Assembly (NCBI GenBank): GCA_028023455.1
Contig: JAQFVV010000511.1
Location: 238,315-302,314 of the forward strand
Direction: 5' to 3'
Origin: Epiperipatus broadwayi
Lineage: Eukaryota; Onychophora; Udeonychophora; Euonychophora; Peripatidae
Length of the DNA: 64,000 nucleotides
Of the stretch, positions 22,165-33,345 are shown one piece after another; within the stretch, counting starts at the first letter, position 1, and each line of letters opens with the position of its first letter. The notes below the pieces were generated by a model, which was given only the letters and a program-made list of their open reading frames with translations, had not been told where the DNA came from and ran no database searches. Both the position numbers and the translations under genes were made by a program.

Positions 22165-22500
22165 TTTTAACCATTATTGATTTAATGTAAGATGAATGAC
22201 TATCCTCATATCAACACAACAATTCTTATATGTTTACACTGGCCAATCTGTATCTTTCAAGTTGCATGAAGCTCTTTATATGATCTCTATATATTATTTT
22301 TAACCATTATTAATCTAGATCAGGATGAACACCTCTCCATGTTTATTTTCAAAGGTATAACCTTCATTTTCAAGAAGTACAAAATTCCTTCATTTTCATG
22401 AAGTGCAAATATGCAAAATAGGCTAAATATGCTAATCACAATAAGGTTTATGTGTTCTGTGGTTTGCATGCTGCATGTGTCTTTTTAGATAGTCCATTGT
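22165..22500 (-). mobile_element. Two short RTE LINE 3'-end fragments
   Basis: ACCATTATTGATTTAATGTAAGATGAA (near 22171, in two blocks) and ACCATTATTAATCTAGATCA (near 22301) are versions of the RTE 3' end seen intact at 22870 (ACCATTATTAATCTACTGCA). Each is followed by a few dozen bases of decayed tail. Confidence 0.5.
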
Positions 22501-22869
22501 GGTTCTTGCCAAACTTTTGAAATAAAATTGTGACATAATTTGTATTAACATGATGTATTTATATTTTACATTGAAACCATATATGTTTTATTATTTTGCC
22601 ATGGTGATTTAATAATGATTGTTTATGTTATCAATTTCTATGATTATATGGTTATCATTTCCTGGAAATGTAATACATTGTTCAAATTTGTGGGTTCAAC
22701 TTTTGTTTAGACTTATGCTGTAATGTTGCTATCCTTTATACAGATTTAATTAAAATGTCATCGAATGTGTTGTTCTTTTATGTTAACTTTTGAACATCAA
22801 CTTTTGCTACTTCAATCAAGCAATACAGGTAATTATTTTTAATTTATAATAATTTTTTCATAAGTCATC

Positions 22870-23240
22870 ATCAACCATTATTAATCTACTGCAGGATGAA
22901 GGTATCTCCAAGTTTGATCCATCTTCTCTGATCTTTAGCTTCTCTTCTCCACATCACCCCTGCACACTTTCTTATTTCATCCATCCATCTCGCATGTGGT
23001 CTCCTTCTGGGTCTTTTACAATCTCTTGGAATCCAGTTTAAGATTTCAATTGTCCATCTATTATCATCATATGTCCTGCCCAACTCCACTTCAGTCTTTT
23101 AATTTTTTCAATGAGGTCAGTATAACCTGTTTGTTCTCATATATTGTGTTTTTGATCTCTTCTTGTTACTCCTAACATGCATCTCTCCATACTTCTTTGA
23201 TTGGTCTGAAGTCTCTGTAAGGATCCTCATTTAAAAGAAA
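22870..23240 (-). mobile_element. RTE-like LINE C-terminal tail
   Basis: Minus-strand open frame 23089-22886 encodes the C-terminal region that follows the RT in this LINE family: DDNRWTIEILNWIPRDCKRP, then RRRPHARWMDEIRKCAG, MWRREAKDQRRWIKLGD and FILQ. The last Trp/Arg-rich block is the family's hallmark end (..GRPK.RW.D.I......W...A.DR..W..LG..). The element's 3' end lies at about 22870. It extends upstream in broken frames to about 23240. This is the best preserved of about ten copies of this tail in the window. Confidence 0.85.
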
Positions 23241-23266
23241 GTTGCATGTAAACTAATATCAATTTT

Positions 23267-23425
23267 TGGGCCAATATATTCTTGATACTCAACAATGAAG
23301 TTTGTAAAATCAAAACATCAAGCACAACTGATGAATGAACATCTTACAGAACTGTTGCATGCTTCATTAACAAATTATAAGCCAAATTTTAAAGTTTTTG
23401 CTAATCAGGTACAATTACGTGAATA
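23267..23425 (+). pseudogene. hAT transposase C-terminal fragment (GTF2I-repeat/ZBED type)
   Basis: The frame starting at the ATG near 23298 reads MKFVKSKHQAQLMNEHLTEL, then LHASLTNYKPNFKVFANQ. This resembles the end of hAT transposases of the group often annotated as general transcription factor II-I repeat domain-containing or SCAND3/EPM2AIP1-like (pattern MKSK.R.QL.DEHL...L..A.T...P....L). Only the last 40 or so residues survive. It is followed by a hAT terminal region at 23430-23620, supporting a single 5'-lost hAT copy. Confidence 0.6.
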
Positions 23426-23429
23426 ATAA

Positions 23430-23620
23430 TTTATTTATTTTATTTTGTTCTCAATTATTAATTTGGTTCTCTGGATTTTTTGTACAATTAATTATTCTTA
23501 TTAATAAAAAAAATTAAATATTTGCTTCTGTTGAATTCTTCAAAATGTAATTATGGCTCTCGGGTATACTACAATTTTAACACATGGCTCTTGCATTCAT
23601 AAAGTTTGGTCAGCTTTGTT
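23430..23620 (+). mobile_element. hAT terminal region
   Basis: ATGGCTCTCGGGTATAC, then ACACATGGCTCTTGCATTC and ATAAAGTTTGGTCAGC, resemble the subterminal/terminal sequence of hAT elements of the TGGCTC...GTTTGCCAACCCCTG type. The other end of a related element appears at 63384. Decayed. Confidence 0.5.
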
Positions 23621-23895
23621 ATATATCATCCATCCATATCTTGGAATCCAATTTAAGACTTCAATAAACCATCACATTTGATCTTTTCTAAAAATTTGTT
23701 TTCAACACATCTTCATTGTAGCTTCTCTATTCCTTCAATATTATCAATAATATGTTTGTTTTTCATCCATTCATTTTATTTTTTTAACCCACTTTATTAT
23801 CTACATAATTTATTGTATGCCTTTATATCACTCTTTTGTTAAATGCTTAAATCTCAGGTCCATACCTAGTAATTTATAAAATTCATCTATTAATA
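23621..23895 (-). mobile_element. RTE-like LINE tail fragment, highly decayed
   Basis: ATCCATCCATATCTTGGAAT, CCAATTTAAGACTTCAAT and CATCTTCATTGTAGCTTC mirror the RTE tail at 22870-23240 with many changes. Translation near 23890-23820 resembles LRFKHLTK, which corresponds to the LTYGSETWTLT block. Confidence 0.55.
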
Positions 23896-23922
23896 ATCTT
23901 TTTTTTTTTTCAAATGTAAAGA

Positions 23923-25070
23923 TATATTTTTAAGTTAAACCACTAAGCATCTTATGAACATCATTCTTTATGCTTACACAAGCTGTTAACACAGAGGCAA
24001 AACTCTCCATATAGCAACACCACTCAGTGCAAGCCAGAGTAATCAATGGATGCAGGAGGGTTTGTGCCTAAAATTCCCATTTAGTGCCTGCTCATCCAAT
24101 ATCCCCAGACTCAGTGAGGAACCTTGGACCTAAGAGCACTGCACTTAAATCTAAGGATCTAATACAATTCTCAAGCAGTCACCTTTTATCTTATTAGCTA
24201 ACTATAAAGCTTTGGTCCAAAATGAAAACACAATAATGTTTTCAATTCAAACTCATTAGCTTGTATGCTTGTATAGATCTGAAATCTGTTCAACATCCAT
24301 GCTTTTTTTTTTGGTGTCTTTGGTTCTTTAATAACCATAGTCACCATAATCCTATTGGGCAAGATTGGTGTTAAACCACTAAACATCAAACATTCATTAT
24401 GCTTACCTAGCCTGTTTACACAGAGGCAAAACTCTCTATACAATAGTATCATTCAGTCCAATCCAGAGTAACCAATGGATGCAGGAAGGTTCGTGCATAA
24501 AATCCCAACTAGTGTCTGCTGATCCCATATTGCCAGACTATTTTCTAGCTTGTGGCTTTTATTAATGAGGAATCCTGGATCTGAGAGCACTGCACTTAGA
24601 TCTTAGGATCTAATGCAACCCTCCAGCAGCCACCTTTTACCTTTATAGCTAACTATAAAGTGTTGAATCCTGTCCAATAGCATTATTGTGACTGTGGTTA
24701 TTAAAGAACCAAAGACTCCTAAAAGTATGGGTGCTGAACTGAGTTTTAGATCTATATGAATACAAGGTAATGAGCTTGAATTTAAAACATTATTGTGTTT
24801 TCATTTTGGACTCAAAGCTTTGTAGTTAGCTAATAAGGTAAAAGGTGGCTGCTTGAGGGTTGCATTAGATCCTAAGATCTAGGTGCAGTGCTCTCAGATA
24901 CAAGGTTCTTCACTGATGAAATCTACAAGCTATAAACTAGTCTGGAGATATTGGATGAGTAGACACTAGATGAGGATTTATGCACCAACTTTCCTGCATC
25001 CATTGATTACTCTGGCTTGCATTGAGTGGTGCTACTATAAGGAGAGTTTTGCCTCTCTGTATATTTTTAA
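23923..25070. mobile_element. Foldback-family element (FBX), largest copy, 11-bp target duplication
   Basis: TATATTTTTAA flanks the element exactly at 23923-23933 and 25060-25070. Inside are the left end GTTAAACCACTAAGCATC; a forward unit (about 23957-24390) with CTTTATGCTTACACAAGCTG, CAAGCCAGAGTAATCAATGG, GAGAGCACTGCAC-like and CATCCATGC blocks; a second left-end block (TTAAACCACTAAACATC near 24371); and a second partial forward unit to about 24663. From about 24665 to 25059 the body runs inverted and stops at GGAGAGTTTTGCCTCTCTG. So there are two head-to-tail units followed by one inverted unit. The terminal sequences are not inverted repeats of each other. No transposase-like open frame. 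Confidence 0.85.
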
Positions 25071-25149
25071 ATTATTTGTACCAAAATTTCTTCAATCTAA
25101 GTTTATGATTAATTTCATTAATTATGTTTTATCTATATATTCAAAGTAT

Positions 25150-25905
25150 CATACTTGTTAAATAGCTGCTGTATATTGTTTGGTGGTGCTGTTTCTGTGC
25201 AAAAACACAAAAATATGCTGTTTATGTTGCCAAACTTATGGCGTATAGAACAGTTCTGTTCATATTAGCCATTACCAATCCTAGATGATGTTGCATACAA
25301 ATATTAAGGCTGGCTGATGTGCTTTATGACACTATGCAAATAGTGCAACTTCACAGATTGCTACTGTATGATGTGAGGGTGTATGTAATTTAACTGGCCA
25401 TAACTTCTAATATGCATTCAAAGTAATAATATTAGACCCTATCTGACATACTATTGCATATTAATAATTGTAATCCTATCCCCATGCTTTCCTACACAGC
25501 TTGAAATGTGAAAAGCATTGCAAAAGGGTAGGGCCAAACACCATTTCCCAGAACTCATGCAAATAGTCATGTTTTTGCGAGAAGAGCTATGTGACAAATC
25601 GTAAGCTTGGTTTGATCAGAGTAATGCATCTTTTGGATGATCCTTTGAATTGGAAAAACCATTGTATGTTTATGATTTAGACTCAGTGAATTATTTGTGA
25701 AGATATTTAAAGCTTCAAGCTTTCATACCTAAATACTTATGACTGGCTTAGATATATAGAAAGAAAAGTTGAGAGAAGGGTGGCTGCCCTTTTCTCGTAA
25801 AATCTTTGTTCTGTGTTTAGGTTTGATTGTCATTTAGATGGCTATCATGACATCTGATTGGCTGTCGGATAGGTATTTTAACGAGTGCAATGAGATTCAG
25901 CAGGA
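25150..25905. other. Less AT-rich unassigned stretch
   Basis: Visibly more G/C and more complex than its surroundings, with no long open frame. Contains a short near-palindrome CACTATGCAAATAGTG near 25331 and a related ATGCAAATAGTCATG near 25557. I cannot assign it to an element. It could be non-coding transposon sequence, a 5' UTR, or a host non-coding or regulatory segment. Confidence 0.3.
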
Positions 25906-25919
25906 TCTCAATTTATCTA

Positions 25920-28375
25920 TGTTTTATAAATTATATTGTAATAAAGAAATTGAGGATTTTTGTGTGGATATATAAGACATTTGATCAGACTAATCACTAT
26001 TTTAAAAATTGTTATGGGAGACTTTAATGTTAGAATTTAGTAAACAATTGAAAGATGAAAGTGCTGGAAGTAAATTTGGTTATGGTGATAGAAATGAGAT
26101 ATGTCATAGGCTTGTAGAGTTTGAAGGAAAAGAAAACTTTATATTATGAATTATTTTTTGAGGAAAATCTAAATGGAAATGGATGTGAAAGCATCTAATT
26201 GAAGATACAGTGAAATTGGATTACATTTTGCCAACAGAAAATAAGTATTTTAAGACTGTAATCTTAATAAATTCAACACAGGAAGTGATCATTGATTAAT
26301 GAGATGTGAGATATATGTTAATGCAAAACTAGAGAGACAAAAATTATTATGAAAAATAATATTCACAGTTGATATTCCTAATCATCAAATACATTGTAAT
26401 GAATTTAAGTTAGAACTTGCAAATTGTTTTCAAATATTAACAGATATTTCAGATTTGAATGAAATCAGTAGGAAAATAACTGATACCCTTTTAATGACTG
26501 CAACAAAAGCAGTTCATATGGAAAAGCAATAATTAACCAGTAAAATTTCTAGTGAGACAAGACAATCTATGAAGAAAAGAATGAAAATATATTAAAATGC
26601 TGCATTAAGGATTGAATATCTTGAATTTTGTAAAGCTGTATAAAAAAGAGTTGATAACAATATATGAAAGTATAATTGTGAGCTAGCAAAGAAAGCTACA
26701 GAAGAGGATAAAAGTCCTAAGAGTGTAAAACAACAATTTGTTATTCGTAGGAAATTTATTTCTGTAATAATAAAAAAAAGATGATACTATTTCTAAAAAA
26801 AGAGGTGACATCAAAAGATGTGTAAAAGAGTTCTATAAATAATTATATAGAAATAAAAAATAATGTAAAGTACCTTCTATAACTACTACATCATCTGAAT
26901 TTTTCAGGATTTTAAATGAAGTGAGTCATGCAATTAAATCTATGAAGAAGGACAAAGTTCCAGATAATGATGGAATTATAATCAATATCTTAAAAGAAGC
27001 AAGCAAAGAAATAGAAAGATTTCTGGCAAAGTTATATATCAAATATCTAAATAATAAAGATGTATGAAATGATTGGAAGAATACAGTATTAATATTATTT
27101 AAGAAAGATGATAAAGAAGACATTAGAATCCATCTTTTATCATTTCTATAAAAAAAAAAAATTAACAAGATAATTACAATTTGTGTAGAAAGAACTTTAG
27201 ATTTTAACTAACCAAAAGAACAAACTGTATTTAAACTTGGATTTAGTACAGTGGATTATATCCAAGTATTGAGTGAAGTTATAGAAAGATAAAATGAATA
27301 TAAATTGCCATTAGTTTGGATTTATAGATTTTTGAAAAGGCATTTGATCTTATAAAATGATTAAAGCATTGGATCTTCAGCATATAGATCAAGGATATTA
27401 TCATTTTCTAATGAATATATATAAAAATGCAACCGCAACAATTAGATTGCATAATGATACTAGAAAGATTAATATTGAAGATCATATACAACAAGATGAT
27501 TCCATATCTCCAAAACATTTTACAGCAGTTTGCAAAAAGTATTTGTGGATTCAAATGGAAAGCTAAGAGAGTAAAAGTAAATGAAGATTATTTAAGTCAT
27601 ATGGATATTGCAGATGGTGTATTGTTTTTGCAAATAATGCTTTAGTCTTTTAGGAGATGTTACAAGAGTTATCAGATGAAAAAGGAATTAAAGGTATATG
27701 TTAAAAAGAAGAAAGTAATGTTCAATGAATTTTCTCAAAAAAAAGTAAAGATTGGATCTTGATCAGTTAGAAGTTAACAACTACAAATATCTTGGCCAGA
27801 TTATTACTGTAGATGGAAGCATAATGGTGGATAAAATTAATTATAGAATTAAACTTGTTTGGAGTGTTTTTGGTAAAAAAAAAATTAAAAAGAAAAATGC
27901 CTATGTGTTTGAAATGAAAGGTTTTTAATAAGTGCATTTTACCAGTTTTTATTTAGAGATCTGAGACTTGGACACTTAGATGAGACATCAGACTACTCAA
28001 TAAAGTATGGAGAAATGCATGTTAGAATTAACAAGAAGAGATCCGAATCAAAAAACATGGATGAGAAAACGAATAGGTGTTACTGATATTATTGAAAGAA
28101 TTAAGAGACTGAAATGGAGTTAGACTGGACATATTGCTAGGAGATATAATTATAAATGGATATTTGAAATCTTAAACTGGATTCCAAGAGAGTGTAAAAG
28201 ACCTAGAAATGAATCTCATGTGAGAAGGGTGGATAAATGTTCTGGGAGGATATGGAGAAAAGAGGCTAAAGATCAGAAAAGATGGATTGAACTTGGAGAT
28301 AACTTCATCCTGCAATGGATTGATAATGTTTGAAAATGATGATGGTCATTATAATGGTCATCATCATTATTTTTC
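25920..28375 (+). mobile_element. RTE-like LINE, 5'-truncated, endonuclease-RT-tail, degraded
   Basis: Longest LINE copy here. In order: the endonuclease second half with IVMGDFNVRI (near 26010-26037); RT fingers with AIKSMKKDKVPDNDG (near 26928), ILKEASKEI and NDWKNTVLILF (near 27070), then a GFSTVDYIQVL block; RT palm with DDSISPKHFTAV (near 27497, the RQGDPISPKLF box); and the catalytic box near 27605 reading DIADGVLF, where the family has FADDIVLF, so the second catalytic Asp is lost. Next comes LGQIITVDGS (near 27790). The tail has WIPRECKRP and WRKEAKDQKRWIELGD, ending near 28325 and followed by a GATGATGG-type simple repeat. Many stops; dead. Begins abruptly in the middle of the endonuclease, typical of incomplete reverse transcription. 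Confidence 0.85.
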
Positions 28376-28579
28376 TAATAAACTGTATATAAAAATGATA
28401 GATGTTGCTATGCATGTAATGGATATTGAGCTTTAAAATATATTACAATCACATTGAGAAGGGCATGAAATATTTGCTGAAAAAAGCTTTTCTGTTTTCT
28501 TATAACAAATGTATAAAATTATTGCTGTTTTATAATATTTAATAAGATTTGAAATACAGGCATTTTTATACCTGGAACT

Positions 28580-28960
28580 TAATTGTAAATTTAGGGGATT
28601 TGAACTCAGACTTTCAAGAAACCTTCAACTATCCACATTATCTCATACTACTGATACACATGACCAAACACATGTAGAAAAGATAAATAATCACCAATAT
28701 ACATATTTAGTGCTGAACCAGAAATCATCAGGTGGTCCAGATTATCATCTACCACACATATATATATATTCAGTGTTCAGTTTATATTAAGATAGCAAAT
28801 CTTTATACTTCAATGGACAGGCCTCAATTTACTCCAACCTTCAACTCTTCAGCTATCCATAGCTATTGAAAATCTGATGATAGAATGCCCAAATCCCATG
28901 CTGATGCCAATATTGTTGTTATGCCCATGTTGACCTCAAGTCACTCTGACCCCTCAATTT
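28580..28960 (-). mobile_element. Large SINE-like repeat (SINE-L) with internal tRNA-like promoter
   Basis: Read on the minus strand: a GGGCATAACAACAATATTGG block, TATAAACTGAACACTG, GATGATAATCTGGACC-like sequence, CTGGTTCAGCACTAAATATG, TGATTATTTATCTTTT, ACATGTGTTTGGTCATGTG, then a tRNA-like module GTGGATAGTTGAAGG...GAGTTCAAATCCCC. Same order as in copies at 37966, 51465, 55565 and 56085. The tRNA-like module lies at the downstream end of this unit, which fits head-to-tail arrays or an unusual module order. SINE-L is my working name. Confidence 0.7.
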
Positions 28961-28964
28961 TTTT

Positions 28965-30015
28965 TAATAATTACATAAAAAACTAATGGATTGTATTTCT
29001 TTCCATTTTTATCTGTAGTTTAATGTGTGAGTATATATATACTGTACAGATTTATTCTATTAATGTCAAAGAATATGCTTATATTTATATCATCATAAAA
29101 TATTTACAACTGTAATTAAAACAATAAATCAGAATATAATTTTGGAATTTTGTGAAATGTTTCGATTAAGTGTCTACCTCTATAATATACTTAGTGTTAC
29201 TTTTCAAACTTTAAGATTGTGCTATTTGGTGCTTAAAATCAAATATTTTGAAATCAAATCTTCCGATTGTGTTTTAAAACTAATTATTTTCTTAGTGATT
29301 TTAATTATTAATTAACTAGTTTTTATTGATTGTTATAACAATTGGCTATTGTAAAACATTTCAAGTATTAATAAAAAAGAAAAAAAATACTAATTTTAAA
29401 TAAAAGTCATTTATTAAAGTAAAATGAAATATTATTTCAAAAGACGTGTTAAAATATTGAAACCCATTAAAGCAAATCTAAAGTAACAACTAATATAATT
29501 TAATTAATTAGAAAACTTTTAAAAATCGATAATTTTATTATAGTATATAATATTAAATTGATAATTATAAAATTACCTTTTGTTAATTGGCCTAATTATC
29601 TTTGATTATAATATAATTATAATAATGATTTTAATAAAAATACTATTTAAAAATATTAGATTTTTTTTATGATATTAAAAAAAAAATTGAAATCAGAAAA
29701 CAGTGAAGTGAAAATTGTGCTGTACAAGGATGTCCAATAAATCTTAATACGAGATAGAGTCATGTGATATGTATATTTTTAAATTCTGCTTTAATTAGAA
29801 AATTGGTTTGTGAAAAGTTTTCATTTTAAAACAGCATTAGATTCAAAAGTAATAGATATTTTTCATCAATGAATGTTTTGATATTTATTTCTACATAACT
29901 TTTGTTATATACACATGAGCATTACATAAAACCATGAAAGATTTTTGAAAATGATCCTTTACATGATTCAGTATAGTTGCAAGAATAATGGCCTTATGTT
30001 CAATCTCTTGATCAA
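28965..30015. other. AT-rich spacer
   Basis: Extremely AT-rich, no recognisable element. Confidence 0.55.
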
Positions 30016-30017
30016 AT

Positions 30018-30266
30018 GTTGTATGATTTAACCATTAAACATCACATAATCACCATTCTTTATGCTTACACAAGCTGTTTAACACAGAGGCAAAACTCTT
30101 CATACAGTAGCGCTACTTAGTGCAAACCAGAGTAATCAATAGATGCAAGAAGGTTTGTGCATGAAATCTATCTAGTGCACAACCCTTTCTGCATCCATTG
30201 ATTACTCTGGCTTGCACTGAGTGGCATTACTGTATGAAGTATTTTGTCTCTGGGTTGTATGATTTA
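30018..30266. mobile_element. Compact foldback element (FBX) with perfect 13-bp target duplication
   Basis: GTTGTATGATTTA occurs exactly at 30018-30030 and 30254-30266. The element between runs from ACCATTAAACATCACATAAT through CTTTATGCTTACACAAGCTG and CAAACCAGAGTAATCAAT. It then reverses near 30180 into GCATCCATTGATTACTCTGG and CTTGCACTGAGTGGC, and ends GTATTTTGTCTCTGG. Same ends as 23923-25070 with a minimal core, so it defines the boundaries of the family well. Confidence 0.85.
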
Positions 30267-30394
30267 CTTTTACTTTGCTGAAACTTGTCTTAAGAAATTT
30301 TATTCTATGATTCATGAAGATAATGGAATAAATTTAGCCAAGGAAATAGTTTTTTATTCTCGCAAATTAAGTGATTTATTAAGGATTTAAAACA

Positions 30395-30900
30395 TGTCGT
30401 GGGTGTAGGGAAAACTCCACCACATTGCAATCATTCACCAGTGCAGGAACTCAATCCACTCTCTTTCACTAGCATGCGTTTTCTGAATAAATCTTTTTTC
30501 ATTAGGCAAGATAGATGTACTGAACACCTGAATCTTTTTGCCTATGTGGGTAACTTAATATTCCTTCCCACACTACTTTCTCAAAAGATAAGTACTGCTT
30601 TCTATTCATTTTTAACACCCGTGGAAAGATGAAATGACCATCACATTGCAAAGATATTTTCCAAGTTTTTTATGGTTTACTCATTTCAATTCAACCATAT
30701 TGCAACTATCTGCTAGTGCAGAAACTCAGACCATCTTCTCTCCTTATGCATGTATTTCATAAAGAAATTTCACTCTTTAGGTGATATATAGGTTTCAAAC
30801 AAATGGATGTCATGCTCATGTTGATAGCTTGATACTTCTGTACCATGCTACTCTCATGCAAGATACGCATGTTTATATTATTATTACACTGTCTGTGGTT
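30395..30900 (+). repeat. Two diverged tandem units of an unassigned repeat
   Basis: CACATTGCAATCATTCACCA, then GTGCAGGAACTCA near 30419-30455, recurs as ATATTGCAACTATCTGCT and GTGCAGAAACTCAGACC near 30702-30738, a period of about 283 bp. Open frames 30399-30632 and 30781-30984 lie in the two units but in non-corresponding parts, so I do not call them genes. Confidence 0.5.
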
Positions 30901-30990
30901 TTAGCTTGTCTGTATATTATATTTAGATTATCTGCTGATAAATGGTTTGTATATTTCAAACTGTATGAAAATGCAAATAAATAAATTAAA

Positions 30991-31047
30991 TTACTATTAT
31001 TACTACTACTACTACTACTAGTACTGCTACTACTACTACTACTACTA
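30991..31047. repeat. (TAC/ACT)n trinucleotide microsatellite
   Basis: Uninterrupted ACT triplets apart from TATTAT at the start and GTACTGC in the middle. Confidence 0.95.
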
Positions 31048-31049
31048 TT

Positions 31050-31750
31050 TGTTTAACATATAGTTGATGTTCCATGGTATCCATCCATCAACAGAAAGAT
31101 AATGTTACAACATACACTGATTAAAAAAGAACTATTACTATGAAAATTGCAATTAAAAAAAATTAAAACATTTCAGGTATTCTTTTAAATTAATAATATT
31201 CAAATTAAGAAATTGCTACTAGAGAGTTTAGTCTATTATATTCTGAAACTTGCACTTTTTAATCGCTGTTATATAAAATTTTTCTACAAAGATCTGAAAG
31301 GATTTATTTTTCGTTTATCTCTACTTAACTAAATTATTTTTTTTTCTTTTGAGTTTTCAAATATTAAACTGTGATAATAGCGTACTGTTAACAAACCCAT
31401 TGCTTGGTAACTTGTTTCTTTTTCTTAAATATCACAGAAGATTAACTTAAAATAATGCGTTGTTTTGATTTCAGATTTTTCTCTTATAAATACAAATGCT
31501 TTATCCATCTGTCTGTATCCACCAACAAGTATTTACATTTTAAAATATAATAAAGTTTTTAAAAATTTTCAGCGCTAATGAGATTCAAGGAAAGTTTACA
31601 TTTTTATTAATTATATAAAATACTATTCTGAAATAATAAATAATACAGTGGAATCGCAATATCAACTATATTTTGTTCCTAAATTCCCCTGCTTATATCG
31701 TATATGATACTTCACGTTTTATTGATAAGTTAGATTACAATATAGTATCT
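31050..31750. other. AT-rich spacer
   Basis: No recognisable element. Confidence 0.5.
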
Positions 31751-31759
31751 ATTGTTTTC

Positions 31760-32225
31760 ATCAAAAAATTAGCACATCAGTTTTTACTTCCCATTATTTA
31801 GAAACTGGTCACAAACTTAATTTTGACAATACAAAAATATTTGTTAATTTGGAAAGATATGATTTAAGAACCATGAGAGAGTCAATTGAAATATTAAAGA
31901 GACCTACTGGTTTAAATAGGGCTCATGAAGCACAACGTATTCCAGCTATGTGGAAACCTCTCATTTTATCTAATTTTAACTTAAAATTAATAGGTAAAAA
32001 ATACTGAGGGAAATAAACATTTTAATAAACCTCATATTGTGAATGCTGAACTTCAATCTCATTTCTCATCTCGCAAACAATCACGTTATTTTTTAAGATC
32101 TAATGGTTTTTCTTTCAAAAGTTAACCTTGATAATGGAGGTTGCTAGTCCGTCGAAATATCGGTGTTTAATGAAAAACAATACACGGTACAGCCCAAAAA
32201 GTTATAATTTATCTACATCATATAA
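31760..32225 (+). mobile_element. Penelope-like element, 3' end (nuclease tail plus 3' UTR)
   Basis: Translation of about 31805-31985 reads ETGHKLNFDNTKIFVNLERY, then RESIEILKRP and NRAHEAQRIPAMW. The TGH..NFDNTKI block is the characteristic sequence after the GIY-YIG core of Penelope-like elements (pattern TGH.FDFDNTKIL..E.....R...E...I). GIY-YIG and RT are missing upstream. Downstream, GATAATGGAGGTTGCTAGTC then CGTCGAAATATCGGTG (about 32131-32165) is the hammerhead-like hairpin type associated with these elements. The 3' part ends near a TATATA run at 32238. Confidence 0.7.
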
Positions 32226-32669
32226 CCGTGAAAACATTATATATATATATATAACAATACAGATGGAAGTGACATGATCAAACAGTAATATTTGTGAACT
32301 ATCTTAAGCCCAAAATTCATTTTTGTTTTAAGTGGTTCAGACAAATACATTACACACTTTCCAGTGTTTGTTGCCTGGTTACATTGTGACTGAAATTTTA
32401 TTTAGATCTCAACATGAAAAAAAATATATTATATTTCAAATTGTTACATTTTTATTTACAACTGTCAAACTCTCACCACTCACAACTTTGACACCGTCTA
32501 CCTCAGATAAATACAATAATGATTAGTACTAATCATTTACTAAACTTTAGATTATCTCTAGCACAGATATAAACTTTAAACCTCAGTTAAAGATTAATAT
32601 ATCTGATTTTTTTATTTATTTTTAAACATACAGATACATGGAGTTATTAACCTTTCTCTTTCCCATGTG

Positions 32670-32795
32670 TAATATCTTCATAGATATATAATAGAGATAT
32701 ATATGAGATAATGATCTGCACAAACTGATGAGTGCTGGTTCAGCATGAAATGCATCTTGGGGATCATTTGTCTTTTATTGTATCTATTTATATGA
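32670..32795 (+). mobile_element. SINE-L fragment (core only)
   Basis: GATAATGATCTGCACAAACT, GATGAGTGCTGGTTCAGC and ATGAAATGCATCTTGG match the core of the SINE-L family. The tRNA-like module is absent. A weaker relative of the same core lies near 12355-12440. Confidence 0.55.
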
Positions 32796-33345
32796 ATTTA
32801 AAAAGAATGTGGAACTATGGAGGTTAATATATCTATAATTATATTTCAATATTCATATGTATATATACTGAAAAAGAAATTGGGGGAAAATGATCTACCA
32901 AAATATTATTCCTCAAAATATCTGTTTTCTTGGAGTATTTAATGCCTTTAGAACTGATAAGAGTCTAAAACTCCTATTATTCACTATCTTCAAGTCAAAT
33001 TTAAATCTTGCCAATCTTATGAATAATACTCCCTCTTTTCATAACATTCTCAATGTAATAGAAAGGATTAATAGTCACTGATCAACATGAGAACTATCAT
33101 TTTATATTGCTATTTCTTGATAAAAATATTAAAAATAAACAAAGAAAATGAAAGAAAGGCAAGTAAATTAAAAGAAGACTTATAAGATAAGGGGGAAAAG
33201 TAAAGATCTTTTCAGACTCTATGTTAGAAAGGGAAAGTCAATTGATAAGAGATTACATATATTCATGATAACTAAGATTCATTCAATTACTGATAGGGAG
33301 ACTTGGTTTGTAATTTATAATGTGTCAATGATAGGGTGAATGATA
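32796..33345. other. AT-rich spacer with an unassigned open frame
   Basis: The plus frame 32890-33081 (63 codons) contains NICFLGVFNAFRTDKSLKLL and has no recognised motif; probably chance or an unrecognisable transposon scrap. Confidence 0.3.

Noticed and set aside
27357-27645. Two overlapping ORFs as independent genes
   Set aside because: Both are pieces of the reverse transcriptase palm of the decayed LINE at 25920-28375.
30399-30984. Two ORFs in tandem, possible duplicated small gene
   Set aside because: The ORFs fall in non-corresponding parts of the two repeat units, so neither frame is conserved.
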